Origin: Lepraria neglecta
Lineage: Eukaryota; Ascomycota; Lecanoromycetes; Lecanorales; Stereocaulaceae
Length of the DNA: 64,000 nucleotides
Direction of reading: 5' to 3'
NCBI GenBank assembly: GCA_033220425.1
Contig: CM065648.1
Coordinates: 744,001-808,000 of the forward strand
The notes under the pieces are model-generated. The model was given only the letters and a program-made list of their open reading frames with translations, searched no databases and was not told the origin of the DNA. A program made the translations under genes and the position numbers. Below, piece after piece: positions 57,697 to 64,000 of this stretch (its first letter is position 1; the number at the start of each line of letters is the position of its first letter).

Positions 57697-58986
57697 ATGT
57701 TCCTGACGACGTTTTTGACCTGGTTCTCGCTCCAGTGCATTCTCGGTACACTGGCAGCTCCTCAGATAGTGATCAACACAAGGTCGGTTACACTCCCACC
57801 GGGCGTCGTGATGGCTTCATTTGTCCCTATGTCGGTCATTTCTACAGATCCACCGCCACCTCCGCCAGTCGTCTCGACACCAGCGCCGGTTATCGATCAA
57901 AGGACGGTCGATCCCCCAGCACCAGTCGTTTCTCCAGCAGCAATGCCTTCTTCAGCGCCCGTAGTAGCTCCAGCGGCAAGTGGCCCACCGCCAATCTTGT
58001 CTTCCGCACCGGCTTCATCTTCACTGGCCGTTACTTCTCCTCCGCCAATGCCCCCAAATTCAACCGCTATGGAAGGTATTCTCCCTGCCAGCATAATGGC
58101 TATTCCTGTTGGCACCCAGGGAGCGCGTGGATATAAAGATTACGTAGTCGAAGTCTTAGGAGCGATCCCTAGCGGTATTCGCAAGTAAGCTCTTCAACAC
58201 CCAAAGAATATGCTTAAAGATATCAAAACTTAAACACTCACCAACAGCCAAGCACCAAACCCCAGCATCACAGTCCCTCTGCCCCTCATCGCCAGCTTCC
58301 CAGCAGCCCAATCACCCACCCCCGTCCCCGGTGGCAAACGCCGCGAAATCACCTACACAGTCCCCGGCACCAATGTGTCCCTCATAGCAACGCTGGGCAC
58401 CCCTCAAGACGCACCGCCAATCCCCGTCACAGCATACGAATACACAGTCGGCTCTATGCGGTACTACACAGCCGCCAAACTCAACACTACCGGCGACCTC
58501 CCCCTCAACAGCATCCAAGATCCCTTCTTCTGGGACATAGGCTACGGCGCCTGGCTAGAATTCAACTCCAATCCCTCCCCCGGGCCCCAGGGACCGAACC
58601 ATTTGACCTACAGCGTCATCGTAGCGGCGCTAGATGGCATCAAAGTCGGCCTGTTGGAAGCAGGATGGTATGATCTTGCGTTCATAGAGATAATGAATGC
58701 GGATGCCGGCCTCGTGGGGATGGCGACTGTGGCACCGAATCAGGCTCCGTTTGGGAGTTCGCATATTCAGAATATTGATGATGCGTTGAATGCGATCAAT
58801 TCGGCTGTTGAGGTTACGCCTGTGGATGGGGGGAGGCGCATTGATGGGAGGGGTTGTGCCGTTCAGGGCGTCTTTGATGAGATGAGGTTGATCGAGCTAT
58901 CGATAATAGCCAAAGGGCTGGCTTTGAACATATCAGAAGGAGAGACTTCGTTTTGTGAGAGGGGATTTCTTCGGAGACTTATATAG
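57697..58986 (+). CDS. Secreted Pro-rich protein of unknown function
   Basis: Two exons, 57697..58184 and 58248..58986, encode 408 residues; the 63-bp intron (GTAAGC..CAACAG) gives GIR-N-QAPNPSITVPLPLI. A signal peptide (MFLTTFLTWFSLQCILGTLA, cleavage near AAPQ) precedes VINTRSVTLPPGVVMASFVP and a Pro/Ser/Ala-rich stretch of about 75 residues (STDPPPPPPVVSTPAPVIDQ). From about residue 125 a globular region follows: YKDYVVEVLGAIPSGIRN, GGKRREITYTVPGTNVSLIA, FFWDIGYGAWLEFNSNPSPG, VIVAALDGIKVGLLEAGWYD and NIDDALNAINSAVEVTPVDG. Two late Cys (RGCAVQG, SFCERG) could form a disulfide. No enzyme motif is seen. The Pro-rich region may be a cell-wall spacer. The gene is intact and convergent with the polymerase gene. 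Confidence 0.75.
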
Positions 58987-59313
58987 TCTGTATATAGTAT
59001 CAAAGAGAGATGATTTTTGAAGATGAGAAGGCAGACTATGAAGAACGAGTGCAGGGTGCACCGAAGCCATCAAACTGGAAGTTCAACGCACTGATGACAG
59101 CGATCTGGCCTTGGTGTAAGAGATAATCAAGTGGATGGGAACTTCATGAAAAGACTGATAGAGCGAGGATGGCTTGGTTTGTCAGATAAGTGCGAACGAA
59201 ACTATGACGGTATTCATATACATTAGACAACTGACATTGTTGGCCAGCGTCGCTCTTTGACATAGCATCTTGACCAAACATCCTGCTTCTGCACGCCGAA
59301 ATGAAGATTTCCA
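58987..59313. other. Convergent intergenic region, secreted gene and POL3
   Basis: Holds the 3' ends of both genes. No further feature is seen. Confidence 0.5.
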
Positions 59314-62300
59314 TTACCAAGCAGCCCCAGCATCAAAATCAAACCTCGTCAACTCCTTACCAGCATCCTCAACATCTTTCTTCGCCTTCATCCGCATGTA
59401 GAAGATAGGACAATCCTTACTAGAGCAGATAACTTCACAGTGCAGACTACCCTGACACCGTTGACATTGCGTCCATAATCTTCCAAATCTGACTTCTAAC
59501 TCGCTGACCTTGGTTAACGTCTTGGTGTACAGTTCGCCTGTGCGTGGGCGACAATTGCTGCAAACAGCCCCAGCCATCTCGTCTGCGCCAACAAGCGGCT
59601 TCTTGCAGCCCATGCATGTTTGGGTCTTCTTGGCGAACTTCATCAACCCGCCTAGCGTGGGGGCTGCGACCGAAATCGAGCGAGTATGCTCGCCAGTAAG
59701 GAGCTGACCAGCTTTCTTCTCGCCGAGGATGGGATCGAAGATACGTCCCAAAGGCTTAGCGAGTTGATTGTCAAGATAGTATTTTGTATCAATAGGAATA
59801 TTGTTCTCAAGCACAAAGATAGGATCTTCAGATCTCTCGTAGTTTTTGGCGCCGCCTGCACCTTTGACAATGACATAGGCGACACGATCGCCGAGAGTGG
59901 GGGCGGAGCCTGCGTCGCGCTTCTTCATGCGCTCGGCGAGCTCGACGTGGGCTTGTTTGGCGGTGTAGTCGGATTTGGAGAGGGCTTTTGTGATGACGAG
60001 TTTGGACATGTCAATTTTGTTTTGGAGGAGGTCGGAGATGGTGTCTTTGACGTAGCTGGAGAGAAAGGTCAGTGCGGATTTGCGGGTTGGTGAAAAGCAT
60101 AAGAGGCTTACTCTTGAGCACCCTGGACATCTTGGTCGATGAGAATCTTGCGAAGAATAGTCTCAATGACATTCTGGACAAGCCGACAATTGTCTCTCCT
60201 CACAGTCTCAATACCTTTGCTGTCCATCTTGTCGTACTTCGCTGGAGTCGTCCAATACAAGCCGGCGTACCGCTTCTTGTTGATAAGGAGGTAAGGGAAG
60301 TAGACCTTCTCGAACTCGAGTTTGATAGGCTTGATGAACTTGTCAGAAACATATGCGGCGGCATGCTGACCAAGCTCCATGGCTTTCTCCAGATCTTTGG
60401 GTCCGAACTTCACCATGACCGAATCAGTATCGCCGTAGATGACTTGAGCATCATGGGAATAGCCGTTGGCGATGGTGTACCGTTTCTCGACCTCTTCTTT
60501 TGTCCTTTCTATCATCTGCCGTCCGTAACTTGTTGTACTACTGGCAATGGCAAGACATGGCAGCTTTCCAACAGTTGCCCCTGTAATACCATACACACTG
60601 TTGGCGCTGATCTTCAACGCTAGCTGACGACCATTCAGCACAGCTTTCCTGAAAGTGTCAGTCTCGACGGCCAGCTCCTTCTTGGCTCGTTTTCTAGCTC
60701 CGAGCAACTCCTCCAGAATCTGCGTCAAGAGGCCTTTCCGGATCTTTGATGTGCAAAACATGTCTCCGTTTGGCGTAACGATGTAATCTTCATCCTTGAC
60801 AAGGTTTAATTTATCGACGGCGGTTTTGTTGAGTAAAGTGGTATAGCAAAGGTTGTGGGCTTGGATGATACTGGGGTATAGGGATGCAAAATCAAGGGTT
60901 GCTATCGGAACGTCATAGTAGCCTCTCGTAGGCTCAATGACCGTGGCACCTTCATACTGTTCTTCGGAGGCGTCAGTTCGTAGATTGGGAATGACCAAGT
61001 GTTGCTCTAATGCTTTCCGGAAGAGTTGACTGATGAACTTGACTTGCTGGCCTCTCGCGAGCAGGTAATTAAAAGGAACTCCTGTCACCCTGGCCATTTC
61101 CGTGTAGTTGACGAGGCACATCAGCTTATCCATGAGTCGCTGCGGTAGGAAGGCATCTTTCAGACAGTAGACAGCCAGTCGTCGTCTTGACTCTGGAGTT
61201 CCGTTGAACAGCTCTGTGATCATAGTGTGGTGCACATCTTCCTTCTGTTCACCCAAGAAATGTGAACAAACCGAGTTGAGAGTATAGCTTCGCAGTTGGT
61301 GATCTCGCTGGATGAGTTGGAGCAGGTCCAGCTGCAAACGGCCGTTAGTGTTCGTAGCCTTCGTGTCCCGATTACCCATCTGCTTGCTCGAGAAATTTGT
61401 CTCCCTCGCTTGTGACTGCATACTCTTCAATCTCGTCCAGTACGGAAACCTGTTACACTTCAAGTGCTTTGCTCTGTCGAGTAGGTATGGAAAGTCAAAG
61501 TTGGCAATATTGTATCCAATAATGACATCTGGATCGACTTTCTCAAGGAAGTCTCTCCATGCCATCAGCATCTTTTCCTCCGCATCGAATTCGAATATCT
61601 GGGTATTGACAATGAGACTGCAGGTATCCAGGCAGAAAACGTTCCGAACGAAAGGCTTCGGCTCTCCGTATCTTGTAACCACGTTTGCAATTTGGATGAC
61701 GGGATCTTGGTTGGCTTCTGGAAAGACTCCCTTGCGGCCGGCGCACTCGATATCAAAGGAAAGGATTCGCAAGGGAGCCATCTTCGCCCATTCTCCGTCG
61801 TTTGAATGGGCTGTTAGATCTCGGTAGTGGACGTAGGCCTCTATTTGGCAATTGGAGTGCCGGTCTCGGTGAGGGATCACGTGGTATTTTGACTGAGGGA
61901 CTTCCACCCAGGACATGCCTGTAACCTGCATTGACCATTAGCCCAGTAGCCTCGCGACTGTCTAGCAATCTTACCCCTGTGTCAATCATAAACCGCAAGA
62001 CATATTGTATACTATCAAAAGTCAAAATCCCACCATCGACCCCTTTCCACATCTGCTTGTAGTTCATGTTGCCACCCTCAATCGTTGTCCGCAGCCTGTT
62101 GATGAACTTCGGATCTGTAACAGTAATCTTCAGGTATGGACTTTGCTGGTTACCTTGAAAGCCGAACAGGTTTTCTCGCATCACCATCTGCACGGAGTGT
62201 ATTGCGGGTTGATGTTGTGCCAGCTGGGTCTCGAGGTATGTTTTGAAGCCTTCGCAATCGGTCTTTGCGAAGGAAACCGGAGCCGCAACGTAGAGATAGT

Positions 62301-62792
62301 GGAGGAAGTCGGTGACATGGAGAAGCACAGAGTGACCAGTCTAGCGTACAGCGAAGGTTCAGGAGAGCTCAGATCTCGGACAGAAGCATTTCTTACCTCT
62401 GTAACCCCAAACAACTTGATCGTAGTCCTCCCTCCATGCAGTGTCCCCTCTTCCGCCTCAATCTGCTGAAAGCAAAGACTATCCCTGTTCTCATCGAAAT
62501 CGTCGAGTTCCGGCCTATCCCATTGCTGGTCCTTCTCCGAATTCTGCTGCTTAAGCCCACTGATGTCCTGCGTCAACTTCTCAAGAGAGTCCTCAAATTG
62601 ACTTTTTGGCTGACTGGAGCCCATCTTGGTGCCATTTTGGCTGGTTTTGAGCCTCTTGGACGGTGAGGACCCGGTCTCGAGCTTCCGTCGTTTTGCGGCG
62701 TTCGGGGAATGGATGGTGAGGTTGGTATTGCTGTGGGCTTTGGTTGAGTCCGCCAGTACTCGCTTTGGCGGCGGGAGTGTTGCTGCTGGCAT
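59314..62792 (-). CDS. POL3: DNA polymerase delta catalytic subunit
   Basis: Four exons on the minus strand: 62792..62397, 62340..61975, 61925..60112 and 60055..59314, encoding 1,105 residues, the usual size. Junctions are clean ([44 protein letters not shown]). The N-terminus has a basic NLS-like stretch ([14 protein letters not shown]). The 3'-5' exonuclease motifs are [10 protein letters not shown] near residue 310 and [13 protein letters not shown]. Family-B polymerase motifs are [20 protein letters not shown] (A), [20 protein letters not shown] (B) and IYGDTDSVM (C), with both catalytic Asp pairs present. The C-terminus carries CysA (C1006, C1009, C1024, C1027) and CysB (C1056, C1059, C1069, C1074), the latter the Fe-S cluster site for accessory subunits. 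The enzyme makes the lagging strand with PCNA. The gene is intact. Confidence 0.97.
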
Positions 62793-62869
62793 TGTGGAGG
62801 ATGAGGTGGTATTTGCCGAGCAGTGTAGCTGGGATGTGACTTTTCTTTAACTATATTGGTGGGGTCGCG

Positions 62870-63258
62870 TCATAAAGCGCGTTGGAGTTTATTACGTGAT
62901 ATCTCACGCTAGCTTCTACAGGATTAGTCTAGCCAAGGAATTTTCAAGTAGGCTATTCAGCTCGGCGAACTTTAGTTAGTTACGCTACCGCTAGACCCGC
63001 GTCCTCTACAGTAGAACGGCCTTAGCGGTTAAGCCCTATAACTAATGCACCGAAGAAGAGCAAGCTATAGATGATTTCTAGGCCTAGAAAAATACGATTA
63101 CTACTAGTAATAAGAGGAGGCGATATCTAGCTAGCGCGCGAGCTATTGTTAAAGAGAATATATAGATAATAGACTCTCTAAAGCATATATTAGATACTTC
63201 TTCGGAGCTATATAGATGTATATCTAAATTAGAGTTACTAGATAGATATAGACACTGA
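62870..63258. repeat. AT-rich degenerate stretch, possible RIP-mutated relic
   Basis: Rich in TATATA, CTAG and TTAG words (especially 63080-63250) with stops in every frame, unlike the conserved genes beside it. A GC-richer part (62985-63060) could be an older, less altered segment. It looks like mutated repeat DNA, but no transposon domain is readable. Confidence 0.45.
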
Positions 63259-63265
63259 TCTGGCA

Positions 63266-64000
63266 ATGGAGCTTGACCAATTCACTGATGACCAATTCAC
63301 AAGTCATACGACGGGAGATGCCAAGGAAAGATGCCTTAGGACCTCTGACATGGAACGAGCTGTGTATTTGAATGGTCGCCCAGACCCGCACGTAATGGAT
63401 GGATCCATTGACAGGACACCCGGTACTCTCCAGCATGTTGACTTGGAGCATCCAATGGTCAGCCAAGGGAATACGGTGTCGCCTTTGCAGCTGGCTTGGA
63501 GCAGCGATATATCAACTTTGGAAGTTTCGAGGCCTCAAGACGATGTAGTAGATGGACCAAGTATCAGACCGCTTGTTCCCCAAGGAACCGATTGTGAGAC
63601 ACTCATAGTAACACTGCAGCTACTGAGGCTGTACCTGCTCAAGCTTTCGAGCTAGGAGACCCTAGACAGCGTTGCAAAACGGTCGTTCCAGGGCTCTAAC
63701 CAGGCTGCTCTACTAGCAATACTCTCGAGTGACTGGCTGCGTATGGAAGTAGAAGACTTGCTTCACTGGGCCTATAAAACTTCAGCAAGAGCAATAGGTC
63801 GAGGTCGAGACGCAAAGACAGGACATGATTTTGAGTCTGCTTGTCATGAATATGGCCTCCATCAGCCTTCTCCTCAAAACCGAACGACCACAGAGCAGGA
63901 TATAAGACAAAGTTCACAGACGAAGGCAATCAGCAGATTTCTGGAGCGGGGAGCATCGGGCATGCTTGCATTCGAATTCAACATGGCTTCAAGTGGGCGG
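63266..64000 (+). pseudogene. 5' part of an unrecognised gene with an in-frame TAG, runs off the window
   Basis: ATG 63266 opens MELDQFTDDQFTSHTTGDAK, LQHVDLEHPMVSQGNTVSPL, and LLRLYLLKLSS, then TAG at 63653-63655. The same frame stays open from there to the window end: ETLDSVAKRSFQGSNQAALL, AILSSDWLRMEVEDLLHWAY, TTEQDIRQSSQTKAISRFLE. A CAG to TAG change would explain it; an intron around the TAG is not obvious. Composition resembles the regulatory part of fungal transcription factors, but no zinc finger is in view, so no function is given. It begins 8 bp after the AT-rich stretch. Confidence 0.5.

Noticed and set aside
1-64000. CRISPR arrays, rRNA or tRNA genes
   Set aside because: No regularly spaced repeats and no tRNA or rRNA signatures were seen; CRISPR is not expected in a fungal genome.

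Overview
The window is from a filamentous ascomycete (Pezizomycotina). The genes carry short introns of about 45-160 bp with GT..AG ends and CTAAC/CTGAC-like branch sites. Core single-copy eukaryotic proteins (Rrp5, Cdt2, eIF4B, DNA polymerase delta) sit beside families typical of Pezizomycotina: SAT4-type membrane protein, HET domain, SesA/NB-ARC/TPR NLR-like protein, F-box and APH-like kinases. The exact class cannot be fixed from the sequence alone.

Layout. 1-9.0 kb: 3' end of a RasGEF (CDC25 family), a poorly readable small gene or relic, an intact five-exon SAT4/rhodopsin-like membrane protein, and a three-exon short-chain dehydrogenase. 9.5-11.7 kb: a broken HET-domain gene. 12.5-29.0 kb: a gene-dense conserved block with RRP5 and CDT2 divergently transcribed, a Tim17-like membrane protein, eIF4B, a Sec2-like Rab exchange factor, an unrecognised decayed locus and a haem-oxygenase-like protein. 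29.6-38.3 kb: two tandem small secreted paralogues (one dead, one apparently intact with an intron), a decayed protein carrying two copies of a QSregVF-like motif, an NCS1 purine/cytosine permease and an intact SesA-NB-ARC-TPR NLR-like gene. 38.4-57.2 kb: a gene graveyard with an F-box relic, at least three APH-like kinase relics, an ALG5 fragment lying in antisense between two APH pieces, and two unrecognised multi-frameshift relics. Scattered through it are probably live genes: a Lys-rich nuclear-type protein, a Ser/Thr-rich secreted protein and, at the 3' edge, a Pro-rich secreted protein. 59.3-62.8 kb: a complete four-exon DNA polymerase delta catalytic subunit. 62.87-64 kb: an AT-rich degenerate stretch and the start of another open frame with one in-frame TAG that runs off the window.

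How it fits together. The conserved blocks read cleanly, so the many stops and frameshifts elsewhere are probably real decay, not assembly noise. Several in-frame stops can be explained by C:G to T:A changes (TGG to TAG/TGA, CAA/CAG to TAA/TAG, CGA to TGA). One of these is supported directly by alignment of two APH paralogues inside the window. This is compatible with RIP-like or other deamination-driven decay of duplicated, self-recognition-type genes, but the cause is inferred. Intron positions were chosen by splice consensus and reading-frame continuity. No tRNA, rRNA or CRISPR array was seen.
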